From Methylobacillus caricis (GTDB lineage Bacteria > Pseudomonadota > Gammaproteobacteria > Burkholderiales > Methylophilaceae), in the NCBI RefSeq assembly GCF_020532705.1, contig NZ_JAJAVD010000004.1, positions 186,001 through 250,000 on the forward strand: DNA of 64,000 bases, in the 5' to 3' direction. Position numbers and translations under genes: made by a program. This document shows positions 26,435 through 35,230 of this stretch, in pieces. The notes beneath the pieces were generated by a model. That model had not been told where the DNA came from. It did not search any database and was given only the letters and a program-made list of their open reading frames with translations. The stretch's first letter is position 1. Each line of letters begins with the position of its first letter.

Positions 26435-28552
26435 ATGCACAAAAAATCATATTCACTAAAACTCATTCCACTTGCTATATTGAGTGTATGGGGAACATCT
26501 GCTCCTGTCATGGCAGAAGATACAGACGAGAGCAAGGAATCCTTGCAGGTAATCTCTCCAGTTGTGGTGACAGCCACACGGGCAGCCCAAAGAAGCTTTG
26601 ACCTGCCAGTAGCGATTGATGTTGTCACCAAAGACCAAATTCAAGACGGTCAGGCGCAAATGACCCTGTCGGAAAGCCTGATCCGCGTCCCTGGCATTAC
26701 TGCACAGAACCGTACTCAAATGTCACAAGACCCGCAAATTTCCACACGCGGCTTTGGTGCGCGCTCTGCCTTCGGAGTACGCGGTGTACGTGTGTATGTG
26801 GATGGCATTCCTCTAACCTATCCTGATGGCAGTGGGCAACCTGGAAGTGTCGACCTTGGTACTATGCAAGGCATAGAAGTCATGCGGGGTCCGTTCTCCG
26901 CACTTTACGGAAACTCCTCAGGGGGCGTATTGCAACTGCTAACAGAAAACGCGCCAGCAGGTCATGAGTTATCTGCAGGCATATTATTCGGCAGCTATGA
27001 CACTCGTCGCGAGAATGCACGGGCCGCAGGCACTGCAGATGGACTGGAATACCTCATTAACTATAGCAATTACTCATCCGACGGCTACCGCGACCATAGC
27101 AGCAACAAGAAGGAGCAAGGTACTGCCAAGTTCCGTTTCAACCTGAACGCGGATACCAAGCTCACTACTTTGATCAACTGGTTTGACCAGGAGGCGGATG
27201 ATCCGCTTGGGCTGAACCGTAATGAAGTTCGCACAAACCGTAAACAGGCGGCGCCAAGCGCATTACGTGCTGATACCCGTGTTTCCCGTAGCCAAACCCA
27301 AGTGGGATTCAATCTTGAACATAAGATTAATGAGAGCAACTCGATCAATCTGATCACCTATGTAGGCAATCGCAAAAACGAACAATATCTCTCGATCAAT
27401 CAACTAACTGCAGTGGGCCGTGCCAGCTCGATAGATCGTGAATTCTGGGGTACAGACCTGCGCTGGAACAACAAAGGCGAGTTGCTCAACCGGCCTTATA
27501 CCATAAGCCTGGGCCTGACTTATGGGAAAATGAAAGATGACCGTCTGGATATTAATGCAAACAATGGCGTAAAAACCGGTGTCTTGAACCGCGACGAAGA
27601 AAACATCGCCACCAACTCCGACAAGTACATTCAAGCCCAGTGGTCCGTGCTTGACAATCTCGACCTGCACTTGGGCGCTCGCCGCACCAAAGTCACATTG
27701 GAAGTCGATGACAACCTATTGACGGTGGGTGGAGATAACAGTGGCCGGGTTTCCTACGAAAAAACCACTCCTGTATTTGGCGCAGTCTGGAAAGTCACGC
27801 CAAGTTGGAACTTCTATGCCAATTACGGCAAAGGATTTGAAACTCCAACCTTCATTGAGGCCGCTTACGCAACTGCCGTATCTACCAGCGGCCCTAATCT
27901 TGGCTTGAAACCCAGTGAAAGCCGTAATTTTGAGGTTGGCACAAAAGCATTCATTGGCAATAACACCATTGCCAACCTAACTTTATTCAATATCAGGACT
28001 GAAGACGAAATCTTGGTGCAGGAAAATAATCTAGGTACCGTCAGCTATATGAATGCAAGCAAAACTAAGCGTAATGGAGCAGAGTTTTCAGTAGAGTCCA
28101 AATTCAACAATAACATCTCATTGTTTGGCTCTTATACATTGCTTAACGCAAAATTTGATGAGGCCTACACCTATGTTGTGAATGGAACTCCAAATTTTGT
28201 CGCGTCCGGTAACTACATACCAGGTACATATCGTACCCAGATTTATGGTGAGGTTGCTTGGAAGCATCAGGCCAGCGGATTTAATACCGCCTTTGAAGCC
28301 CGTCACAACAGCAAAGTTTATACCGATGACCAGAATACAGAGTCTGCTGGTTCGTACACGATTTTCAACATTCGCGCTGGTTTCCAGCAAAAACTTCAAA
28401 ACTGGCGCTTCAGTGAATACGTACGTGTAGAAAATATATTCGACAAGGACTATATCGGTTCCATCCGTGTCAATGATGGCAACTCACGTTTTTATGAGCC
28501 AGCAGCTGGCCGCAACTGGCTAATGGGCCTCAACGCCACCTATATGTTCTGA
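26435..28552 (+). CDS. pqqU: TonB-dependent receptor, PqqU (YncD)-like
   Basis: Outer-membrane receptor of 705 residues: signal peptide (about 1-27), TonB box PVVVTATR, plug domain (RGFGARSAFGVRGVRVYVDG, GPFSALYGNSSGGVL) and a 22-strand barrel ending in aromatic MF. From memory it resembles E. coli YncD/PqqU along its length, for example LSESL..VPG, PDGSGQ, GYRDHS and FYEPAAGRN near the end. PqqU imports PQQ. The location beside PQQ-associated genes supports a role in taking up PQQ or a related ligand. GGGGGAG precedes the ATG. A 17-bp-stem terminator follows. Confidence 0.8.
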   Translation: MHKKSYSLKLIPLAILSVWGTSAPVMAEDTDESKESLQVISPVVVTATRAAQRSFDLPVAIDVVTKDQIQDGQAQMTLSESLIRVPGITAQNRTQMSQDPQISTRGFGARSAFGVRGVRVYVDGIPLTYPDGSGQPGSVDLGTMQGIEVMRGPFSALYGNSSGGVLQLLTENAPAGHELSAGILFGSYDTRRENARAAGTADGLEYLINYSNYSSDGYRDHSSNKKEQGTAKFRFNLNADTKLTTLINWFDQEADDPLGLNRNEVRTNRKQAAPSALRADTRVSRSQTQVGFNLEHKINESNSINLITYVGNRKNEQYLSINQLTAVGRASSIDREFWGTDLRWNNKGELLNRPYTISLGLTYGKMKDDRLDINANNGVKTGVLNRDEENIATNSDKYIQAQWSVLDNLDLHLGARRTKVTLEVDDNLLTVGGDNSGRVSYEKTTPVFGAVWKVTPSWNFYANYGKGFETPTFIEAAYATAVSTSGPNLGLKPSESRNFEVGTKAFIGNNTIANLTLFNIRTEDEILVQENNLGTVSYMNASKTKRNGAEFSVESKFNNNISLFGSYTLLNAKFDEAYTYVVNGTPNFVASGNYIPGTYRTQIYGEVAWKHQASGFNTAFEARHNSKVYTDDQNTESAGSYTIFNIRAGFQQKLQNWRFSEYVRVENIFDKDYIGSIRVNDGNSRFYEPAAGRNWLMGLNATYMF

Positions 28553-28570
28553 GCTTCCTCCTCCCTCATC

Positions 28571-28613
28571 CGGGGTTTACTGCACAGCTGTTATTACTGT
28601 GCAGTAAACCCCG
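28571..28613 (+). terminator. Strong hairpin terminator after the PqqU-like receptor
   Basis: Seventeen perfectly paired bases starting CGGGGTTTACTGCACAG, with a nine-base loop, followed by a T-rich stretch. It lies 19 bases after the receptor stop. Confidence 0.8.
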
Positions 28614-28676
28614 TCTTTGTTGTATGCTTGGCAAAATAATAAAAACATACTGGGTGGTATATGGAGATGAGAGATC

Positions 28677-29480
28677 ATGACAACCGCATTCAATCGCCGC
28701 ATTATCATTGCACTGACAACCATCACTATTGCAGGTACAGGCAATACTGTATGGGCTGAGGCCTCAACCGAAATCTGGCCGGTCATGAAAGAAGGCTTTT
28801 TTCCCAAACGGACTATAGAGGAAGCTGACTTTATCAAGCTTTCTGGCCCCAAGCGTGCTGAAAGCGGTGCCCAAGTACCCATCACATTGACAATAGACAA
28901 GCCACAGAATGCTCCCGATGCCATCAAGTCGGTCTATATCATCGTTGATGCAAATCCCATCCCGCTGGCAGCCACCTATCACCTTTCGGAACAGTTAGGA
29001 AAATTGCAGCTTTCTACACGTATTCGCCTGGAAACTGATTCATACATCCATGCTGTTGGCGAAACAGCAGATGGCAAACTCTATATGACCGCCATTCCCA
29101 TTCGCGCCTCCGGTGGCTGTGGTGGCGTTGTTGATGGCGATGACAAGGCGGTGCTGGCCGCTGCCGGCAAGATTAAGATGAACGTCGAAACGCCAGTGAC
29201 ATTCGCGCAGCCAACCACCGCCACATTTATCATCAAGCACCCGATGTTTACCGGACTGCAACGGGATCTGGTATCACAAGGTTTTCGTCCGGCTTTTTAT
29301 ATCCAGAAAGCCAGCTTCACCTATGATGGCAAGCCGGTACTGGATGTCGACTTTGGCGTAGGCACCAGTGAGGACCCTTATCTGCGGTTTGATTTTGTAC
29401 CGCCAGCAGCCGGTACGCTTGAGGTCAAAGCCAGTGACAATGAAGAAGGGAAATTTGCGTACGCTGTCACAGTGGAATGA
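28677..29480 (+). CDS. Quinoprotein dehydrogenase-associated SoxYZ-like carrier
   Basis: Exported 267-residue protein. The signal peptide ends near residue 27 (VWA before EAS). The first part is SoxY-like and contains SGGCGG, with the single cysteine at about residue 148, matching the thiol-carrying motif of SoxY. The second part (about 165-267) is SoxZ-like. In thiosulfate oxidation SoxYZ carries sulfur intermediates, but fused forms of this type occur next to PQQ dehydrogenases and no other sox genes are in the window. GGAGATGAGAG precedes the ATG. Confidence 0.88.
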   Translation: MTTAFNRRIIIALTTITIAGTGNTVWAEASTEIWPVMKEGFFPKRTIEEADFIKLSGPKRAESGAQVPITLTIDKPQNAPDAIKSVYIIVDANPIPLAATYHLSEQLGKLQLSTRIRLETDSYIHAVGETADGKLYMTAIPIRASGGCGGVVDGDDKAVLAAAGKIKMNVETPVTFAQPTTATFIIKHPMFTGLQRDLVSQGFRPAFYIQKASFTYDGKPVLDVDFGVGTSEDPYLRFDFVPPAAGTLEVKASDNEEGKFAYAVTVE

Positions 29481-29500
29481 CCAACACCAGCAATAAAAAA

Positions 29501-29524
29501 GGACGCCACAGCCGCGTCCTTTTT
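29501..29524. terminator. Bidirectional terminator
   Basis: GGACGC, seven-base loop, GCGTCC flanked by A6 and T6. It separates the convergent SoxYZ-like and cytochrome b561 genes and would work on both strands. Confidence 0.85.
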
Positions 29525-29546
29525 TATTTAAACCATACAGTTATCG

Positions 29547-30149
29547 TCATTTAAAAAATGACATGCGCTTCATCGTATCGTCCCGGTCAATCCATCTGTG
29601 CTTGAGGGCAGCAGCAATATGCAGAGTGATCAGCAAGAACAGTATCGTTGCAGTGAGCTCATGCGCGGATACAAAAAAATCTCGCAAATCAGGCTCGTCC
29701 AACCCCGGCAATACGGGAATGGAAAACCAGCTCAGGCCATATTTACTGTAAAGCGTGGTCAACATCCCCGTCACGGGCATCAGTACCATGAGCAAATAAA
29801 GCAAGTGATGGGTGCCATGCGCTAATACTTTTTCCCAGCGCTTCAATGAGTCTTGTAAAGGAGGGGGTTGATGAGTCAATCGCCAGTAAACCCTCAAACC
29901 CACCAGGAAAAAAACCGTCAGCCCAACGGATTTATGCAGGTTGAAATAGAAGGTACGGGGGGATACAGCCTCTGACAAATGCAAGGTATAGAGCCCGAGA
30001 TCAAACAGGTCAAAACTCATTACCTTTGGGCCGCCTTTAGGCAGTTCATTCATGTACCAGCCAAGACCGAACAGGACAAGAATGCCCAACCCCACCAACC
30101 AGTGCAGTGCAATGGCAACTTTGCCATATCGTAAAACCGCGTTATTCAT
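29547..30149 (-). CDS. Cytochrome b561-family membrane protein
   Basis: 200 residues with four transmembrane segments and histidines at the expected places (IALHWLVG near residue 16, NLHKSVGL, HGTHHLLYLLM, HELTATILFLLITLHIAAALKH), which would bind two b hemes. This family passes electrons between the quinone pool and periplasmic proteins. In this cluster it could connect the SoxYZ-like carrier or a quinoprotein to ubiquinone; that is inference. It is followed upstream by the beta-propeller gene in the same direction, 84 bases away. Confidence 0.9.
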   Translation of the reverse strand: MNNAVLRYGKVAIALHWLVGLGILVLFGLGWYMNELPKGGPKVMSFDLFDLGLYTLHLSEAVSPRTFYFNLHKSVGLTVFFLVGLRVYWRLTHQPPPLQDSLKRWEKVLAHGTHHLLYLLMVLMPVTGMLTTLYSKYGLSWFSIPVLPGLDEPDLRDFFVSAHELTATILFLLITLHIAAALKHRWIDRDDTMKRMSFFK

Positions 30150-30233
30150 TTCTTATCTCGCCAATAGAACATGCCGACTATGGCGTGGCTATCCTGCACA
30201 TAACAACCACGCCCTGTCAGCATGATGGTCTAC

Positions 30234-31187
30234 TTAGTGTACAAATACACCCCAGGGTGTGTCACCGACTGTGATTTCCTTGATGGCCTTGTCACTTTCT
30301 GTATCAATCACAGATACAGAATTGGACTTGCCATTGGCAACATACAATTTCTTGCCGTCTGGTGTGATATCCATGTTCCATGGACGCTTACCCACAGGAA
30401 TAGTGGCAGTGACCTTGTTGGTCGCAGTGTCAATGACGGACAATGTGCCGTCACCGCCATTAGAGATATAGACCTTTTTGCCATTCGGCAGCACTTTAAC
30501 GCCATTGGAACGCAGGCCTACAGTGATCGTCGCAACCACTTCATGCTTGCTAGTATCAAACACTGATACAGTGCCGGCAGCTTCATTAGCTACATAGGCC
30601 CTTGAGCTGTCTGGTAGGAAACCAATGCCGCGTGGACGCTCGCCCACTTCAACCAGTTTCACGGAAGTGCGTTTTGCTATATCCACCACGTCAACGTATT
30701 TGGCTTCTTCAGCGCTTACATACATCCATTTCCCATCAGGGCTGAACTCGGCATGCTCTGGGTTCTTACCCTGCATTTTGACTTTGTAGCTCACTTTATG
30801 CGTGGCGGTATCAATCACCGACACCGTGTTGTCTTCCTCATTGGCAGCAGAAATCCATTTGCCATCATGGGAAATACCTACGCCCTCAGGAGATTCATCC
30901 AGCTTGATTGTATCGGAAATGGATTTCTTGGCGAGATCAATGACCAGTAATGCATTCTGTTTCTGATCGCTGACAAACATATACTTGCCATCATTGGTAA
31001 TTGCCGCGCCACGAGGCTTCTTGCCTGCCTTGAAACTTCCAACAACTTTGTCCGTTTGGGTATCGATAATGGATACCGTCCCCGATTTTTCATTGGTGGA
31101 ATAAGCAAAAGGTGCTGCCAGCAGCGAACCTGAAAAAAATAAAGCAGCAGTCGCCGCCACGAGCTTTAACTCAATTTTGCATTGCAT
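30234..31187 (-). CDS. PQQ-dependent catabolism-associated beta-propeller protein
   Basis: Periplasmic protein of 317 residues: signal peptide to about residue 24 (SGSLLAA), then seven or so YVTN/40-residue propeller blades, each with a 'VSVIDT' strand and a 'GKKPRGAAITNDGKYMFVSD'-like turn. Proteins of this kind co-occur with PQQ dehydrogenases, but their function is undefined. The frame begins at 31199, but the ATG at 31187 has GGAG six bases upstream. It is divergent from the MBL-fold gene across a 118-base gap. Confidence 0.9.
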   Translation of the reverse strand: MQCKIELKLVAATAALFFSGSLLAAPFAYSTNEKSGTVSIIDTQTDKVVGSFKAGKKPRGAAITNDGKYMFVSDQKQNALLVIDLAKKSISDTIKLDESPEGVGISHDGKWISAANEEDNTVSVIDTATHKVSYKVKMQGKNPEHAEFSPDGKWMYVSAEEAKYVDVVDIAKRTSVKLVEVGERPRGIGFLPDSSRAYVANEAAGTVSVFDTSKHEVVATITVGLRSNGVKVLPNGKKVYISNGGDGTLSVIDTATNKVTATIPVGKRPWNMDITPDGKKLYVANGKSNSVSVIDTESDKAIKEITVGDTPWGVFVH

Positions 31188-31305
31188 AACGTTCTCCATG
31201 TTCTTACAAACTCATTCTAGTCGTTTTTATAACGCATTGTTTCAGACGCCGTACGATTGCTCAAGTTCCATCTGATGTTTACAGAGTGGTATACAGACAT
31301 TTAAC

Positions 31306-32313
31306 ATGTGCATTTACACTTGGACAAGCCACTTCCCAATGATACCCGTTTCGGCTGTTGATTTTTCACGCATGATACTGGGCACCTGTTTCAGAATAGT
31401 AACAGGGCTGGCAATAATAAATCTCGGATTCATCATATCTGCCCAGGCAATCGCAGCAGACTTGTTGATCAAAGAAGTGGCTCCTGGCATTTATGTGCAT
31501 CAAGGCGCACATGAAGACCTGGATGAAGGTTACCACGGCGATATCAGCAATATCGGCTTTATCATAGGAAGCAAAGGAGTCGCCGTCATTGATACCGGTG
31601 GCAGCTATCTCGTTGGCAGTGCATTACGCCAAGCGATCGCTGCGGTCACGAAGCTGCCAGTGCTTTATGTCATCAACACGCACATCCATCCTGACCATAT
31701 TTTTGGTAATGCGGCATTCCTCGCGGACAAACCAGCGTTCATTGGCCACAAGAAGCTCGCCAACGCCATGGAGCTACGCAAGGACGCCTATATACGGCAA
31801 GGCAACAATCTATTGCAGGAAGCATTTTCAGGCAGTGAAATCGTCAAACCGACAATGACTGTCGACAATACCCAGGCCATTGACCTGGGCGGAAGAAAGT
31901 TGCTACTCACGGCCTACTCCACCTCTCACACCAATACGGACCTCACTGTTTTCGATGAAAAAACCGGTACTCTCTGGACTGGCGATCTGCTTTTTATTGA
32001 TCGCACCCCTTCTATTGATGGTGATATCAAAGGCTGGCTGGTGACCATAGGCACTCTCAAGCAGCTACAAGGTGTCAACATCGCAATCCCTGGGCACGGC
32101 CCTGTGACTACAGCATTCAGCACTGCGCTGGACAATGAATCCCGCTACCTGGAACTATTGCTTAATGATGTACGCACTTCTATCAAGAAAGGCAGGACCA
32201 TGGAGCAGACCATGCAGTCTGCTGCAGAGCAGGAGCGGGACAAATGGGCGCTGTTTAATGCCGTTAACCGGCGTAATGTGAACCTGATCTATCCTGTTCT
32301 TGAATGGGAGTAG
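31306..32313 (+). CDS. Quinoprotein relay-type MBL-fold metallohydrolase
   Basis: 335-residue metallo-beta-lactamase-fold protein. The zinc motif HIHPDH is at about residues 126-131, with SHTNTD, WTGDLLF and IPGHGP supplying further ligands. A hydrophobic segment at about residues 23-50 ending AQAIA looks like a signal peptide, so the true start may be the ATG at 31372. It matches the family named quinoprotein relay system zinc metallohydrolase; I cannot separate subtypes 1 and 2 with certainty. Substrate unknown. Confidence 0.85.
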   Translation: MCIYTWTSHFPMIPVSAVDFSRMILGTCFRIVTGLAIINLGFIISAQAIAADLLIKEVAPGIYVHQGAHEDLDEGYHGDISNIGFIIGSKGVAVIDTGGSYLVGSALRQAIAAVTKLPVLYVINTHIHPDHIFGNAAFLADKPAFIGHKKLANAMELRKDAYIRQGNNLLQEAFSGSEIVKPTMTVDNTQAIDLGGRKLLLTAYSTSHTNTDLTVFDEKTGTLWTGDLLFIDRTPSIDGDIKGWLVTIGTLKQLQGVNIAIPGHGPVTTAFSTALDNESRYLELLLNDVRTSIKKGRTMEQTMQSAAEQERDKWALFNAVNRRNVNLIYPVLEWE

Positions 32314-32401
32314 GCAGGAATATGGAAAATGTTTCCTAGTGCCTGGTCCAATAATTCAGCTATACCGCATAATAAGCAGCATAAAAACTTCACGAACCCT
32401 C

Positions 32402-33208
32402 ATGTCGGCCTCTATTACACTACCATCATCCGGTAAGGATCGGACACTAGGCTGGGCCATTCTGGGCTCCCTGGCATTGCATGCAATTATTGCCTTGCAG
32501 TTGCCCGCTTTCGATTTTGCACAGGATGACGAGACACCTCCAGTACTGACTGTAGAACTTGCCCCGTCGGCTGCACCTGCATCACCCGTCGCCCCGGCAC
32601 CGGTGTCAGAACCAGAGCCCCAAAAAATACCGGAACCAGAACCTGTAAAGAAACCTGAGCCGATCAAGCCGCTCCCGAAGCCTGTGCCTGTGGCTCCAGC
32701 TGTCAAACCAGCTCCCAAAGTGATTGAGGAAGTGGCGCCAAACAAGCCAGAAGAACCCACAGAAAGCGCTCCTCCACCAGCGTCTGCTGCGCCTGAGGTC
32801 ATGTCAGTAGCCCCCAAAGAACACTCTGTGCCGGCTCAAACTGTTCCAGCACCTCTTCCTGCACCGCCGCCTCCAGTCCAGGCACAAGGCCCCAGCCAAC
32901 AGGATCTGGATGCAGCGCGCAACCTTTATGGCAGTATGCTGGCGCGTGCAATTTCCAAATACAAACAATATCCAAAGATCGCACAGATGCGAGGCTGGGA
33001 AGGCGAGGTCATCGTCGAGGTTCAAAGCGATGGCAACGGAAATATCATCTCGAGCAAAATCCAGAAATCCAGTGGCCACAAGGTTCTGGATGAACAGGCA
33101 TTGACGATGGTGAAGAAAGCTTCCCCATTGCCTACTCCGCCGGAAATGTTACGGGGTAAAACACTGAATATTCTTGTACCCATTCCTTTTAGCCTGGAAG
33201 ACTCATGA
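32402..33208 (+). CDS. tonB: TonB-family energy transducer
   Basis: 268 residues: one N-terminal membrane anchor (about 18-34), a long proline-rich spacer with many PEP and KP repeats that spans the periplasm (about 45-170), and a C-terminal TonB domain with GWEGEVIVEVQSDGNG and SSGHKVLDEQALTMVKKA. It transmits inner-membrane proton-motive energy to TonB-dependent receptors, of which three are in this window. No exbB or exbD is seen. An earlier in-frame start at 32300 lies within the preceding gene. The stop overlaps the kinase start (ATGA). Confidence 0.9.
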   Translation: MSASITLPSSGKDRTLGWAILGSLALHAIIALQLPAFDFAQDDETPPVLTVELAPSAAPASPVAPAPVSEPEPQKIPEPEPVKKPEPIKPLPKPVPVAPAVKPAPKVIEEVAPNKPEEPTESAPPPASAAPEVMSVAPKEHSVPAQTVPAPLPAPPPPVQAQGPSQQDLDAARNLYGSMLARAISKYKQYPKIAQMRGWEGEVIVEVQSDGNGNIISSKIQKSSGHKVLDEQALTMVKKASPLPTPPEMLRGKTLNILVPIPFSLEDS

Positions 33209-34674
33209 GCCAACAAGCCCGCTCAAAATCATTGAAAGATGTATTGCTGATCCATGAGCTGACGTTCATTTTGCTCGTCGCGCTTGCGGGCACTGCAGGT
33301 GTGATCGGTATGCGGTTGTGGGACCAGTCCTCCCAGGAATCACAGCGAATCAACCTGATGGTGCAAGAAATTCAGCAAACCCGCGGTGATCTTTATCGCC
33401 AGATGAAAGAGCTGTTTGATATGTATTTCCTCAAGGATCCGCAGGCGCAGGAGGAATACAACGTCTATACACAATCCATAGGTGTGCACTTCCAGAAACT
33501 GCTTGAACTGACAGTGGACCAAGAAGAAAAATCCGCCATTCTGGACCTGCAGAACAGCTATCAGGCATTCGTGATTGAAACACAGCATTTTTTCAGCCGG
33601 CCGCAAGACTATAGCGACGAAGCCCTGGAGAAGACGCTGAACACCCATCTGGAATCAGGCATCTTTCATCGTTACGAGATCATCTCGGCACGCGCCGAAC
33701 GACTTTTGCTGGTCAAGCAGCGTGAATTATCCTCCAGGCTGGAGGAGGCCAAAAGCACATCCATTACCTTGCTTATGGTACCAATAGGGCTGGCCCTGCT
33801 GTTGCTTGTGTTCTCCCGCATATTCCTGAATCGGGCCATAGTGCGCCCAATCCGGGGAGTATTGCACGCCACCAATGAAATAAGTACAGGTAATCTGGAC
33901 TACAAGGCGCCGGAAGAAGGTGTTGCCGAACTGGCAACATTGTCCCAATCAATCAACCGCATGGCAGAAGAGCTCGCCCACAGCCAGGAAGCCCTGGTAC
34001 GTTCGGAAAAACAAGCGGCTTTGGGCCTATTGGTGCCCATGCTCGCGCATAACATCCGCAATCCGCTCGCAAGCATCCGCGCAACAGCCCAGGTTGCAGA
34101 CAGCAATGAATTGGATCAGGAAACGCGAGACTCCCTCAAAGCCATCATCAGCACGGTAGACCGGCTTGATCGGTGGACGCACGCCTTGCTGGCTTACTTG
34201 CACCCCCTTAAACCCCAGCCGAGCTTCACCACCCTGAGGCAAGTACTGCAAGGGTCTCTTGTCCCATTGCAGCAAAAAATTCAGGAAAAATCATTACGCC
34301 TGGTCCTGCCTGACTGGCAAGATCAGGATGATCGCATTTTTACGGATGAAAACCTGCTGGAACAAGCGCTATACAATCTACTACTGAATGCGGTTGAGGC
34401 CTCTCCACCCCACACCACTATAGAAATCCGGAGCGCACTGCAAAAGGATATGATTCATATCGTGATCAATGACCAGGGTCCAGGCATGCCTTTCACGCCT
34501 GATCCCCACGCAATCAGCCCCGGTCCCACCACCAAACGCTTTGGTACCGGACTTGGTATTCCATTTGCCTTCAAAGTGTTTGAGGCATTATCCGGCAATA
34601 TTTATTTCAACTCCCACATCAAGGGAGGCACGTCCACCGAGTTGACATTGCCTCGCAATCATCAGCAAAGCTAG
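33205..34674 (+). CDS. Membrane sensor histidine kinase
   Basis: 489 residues. Two membrane segments (about 15-35 and 188-208) flank a helical periplasmic sensor of about 150 residues; a HAMP domain follows, then the H-box AHNIRNPLASIRA (His near 276), N-box LLLNAVEAS, DQGPGMP and GTGLGIPFAFKV. The HNIRNP box is of the NtrB/NtrY-like kind. No response regulator is adjacent, so the partner is unknown. It overlaps tonB by four bases, an uncommon coupling. Confidence 0.9.
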   Translation: MSQQARSKSLKDVLLIHELTFILLVALAGTAGVIGMRLWDQSSQESQRINLMVQEIQQTRGDLYRQMKELFDMYFLKDPQAQEEYNVYTQSIGVHFQKLLELTVDQEEKSAILDLQNSYQAFVIETQHFFSRPQDYSDEALEKTLNTHLESGIFHRYEIISARAERLLLVKQRELSSRLEEAKSTSITLLMVPIGLALLLLVFSRIFLNRAIVRPIRGVLHATNEISTGNLDYKAPEEGVAELATLSQSINRMAEELAHSQEALVRSEKQAALGLLVPMLAHNIRNPLASIRATAQVADSNELDQETRDSLKAIISTVDRLDRWTHALLAYLHPLKPQPSFTTLRQVLQGSLVPLQQKIQEKSLRLVLPDWQDQDDRIFTDENLLEQALYNLLLNAVEASPPHTTIEIRSALQKDMIHIVINDQGPGMPFTPDPHAISPGPTTKRFGTGLGIPFAFKVFEALSGNIYFNSHIKGGTSTELTLPRNHQQS

Positions 34675-34750
34675 TTTTATTCTTGGCATAGATCAGAACC
34701 CGCTTGCTTTAACAGTTTTTTTTATCAACAATGTGGGGGTCTACCGTTTA

Positions 34751-35215
34751 ATGTACATTATGCTGAATCAAGTTATCCCAGACTTTGAATTACCCTCCAC
34801 CAGCGGAAAGACATTCAAGCTTTCCGCATATATTGGCAGAAAACTGGTCATCTATTTCTACCCGAAAGATAACACCCCAGGCTGTACCAATCAGGGCAAG
34901 GATTTGCGTGATCTTTACCCGGCTTTCCAGGCAAGCAATGCTGAAATTGTTGGTATTTCACGCGACAATCTCAAATCCCATGAAAACTTCAAGGCAAAAT
35001 TCACATTCCCGTTTGAGCTGCTATCAGATGCAGAAGAAAAGGCCTGTACGCTATTTGACGTAATCAAGATGAAGAAAATGTATGGTAAAGAAGTACGTGG
35101 GATAGAACGCAGTACCTTTGTCATTAACGAGAAAGGCGTTCTAGTCCATGAGTGGCGTAAGGTAAAAGTGGATGGCCACGCCCAGGAAGTGCTCGAGTTT
35201 ATTCAATCTATTTGA
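34751..35215 (+). CDS. Peroxiredoxin, BCP/PrxQ type
   Basis: 154-residue thiol peroxidase: NQVIPDFELPSTSG, then PKDNTPGCTNQGKDLRDL, with the peroxidatic cysteine in TPGCT. The resolving cysteine five residues later in many BCP proteins is replaced (CTNQGK), so it is either one-Cys or uses the later Cys in EEKACTLF. The start is ambiguous: ATG at 34751 or 34760, with GGGGG at 34734-34738 as the only ribosome-binding candidate. phoH follows by 15 bases and may be cotranscribed. Confidence 0.92.
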   Translation: MYIMLNQVIPDFELPSTSGKTFKLSAYIGRKLVIYFYPKDNTPGCTNQGKDLRDLYPAFQASNAEIVGISRDNLKSHENFKAKFTFPFELLSDAEEKACTLFDVIKMKKMYGKEVRGIERSTFVINEKGVLVHEWRKVKVDGHAQEVLEFIQSI

Positions 35216-35230
35216 CCAGGAATCTGCCAG

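Noticed and set aside
28677-29480. Part of a thiosulfate-oxidising Sox system
   Set aside because: No soxA, soxX, soxB or soxCD in the window, and the fused form is the type linked to quinoprotein dehydrogenases.
30234-31187. Beta-propeller blade repeats as DNA tandem repeats
   Set aside because: The periodicity is at protein level, from YVTN-type blades; the DNA is diverged and codes normally.
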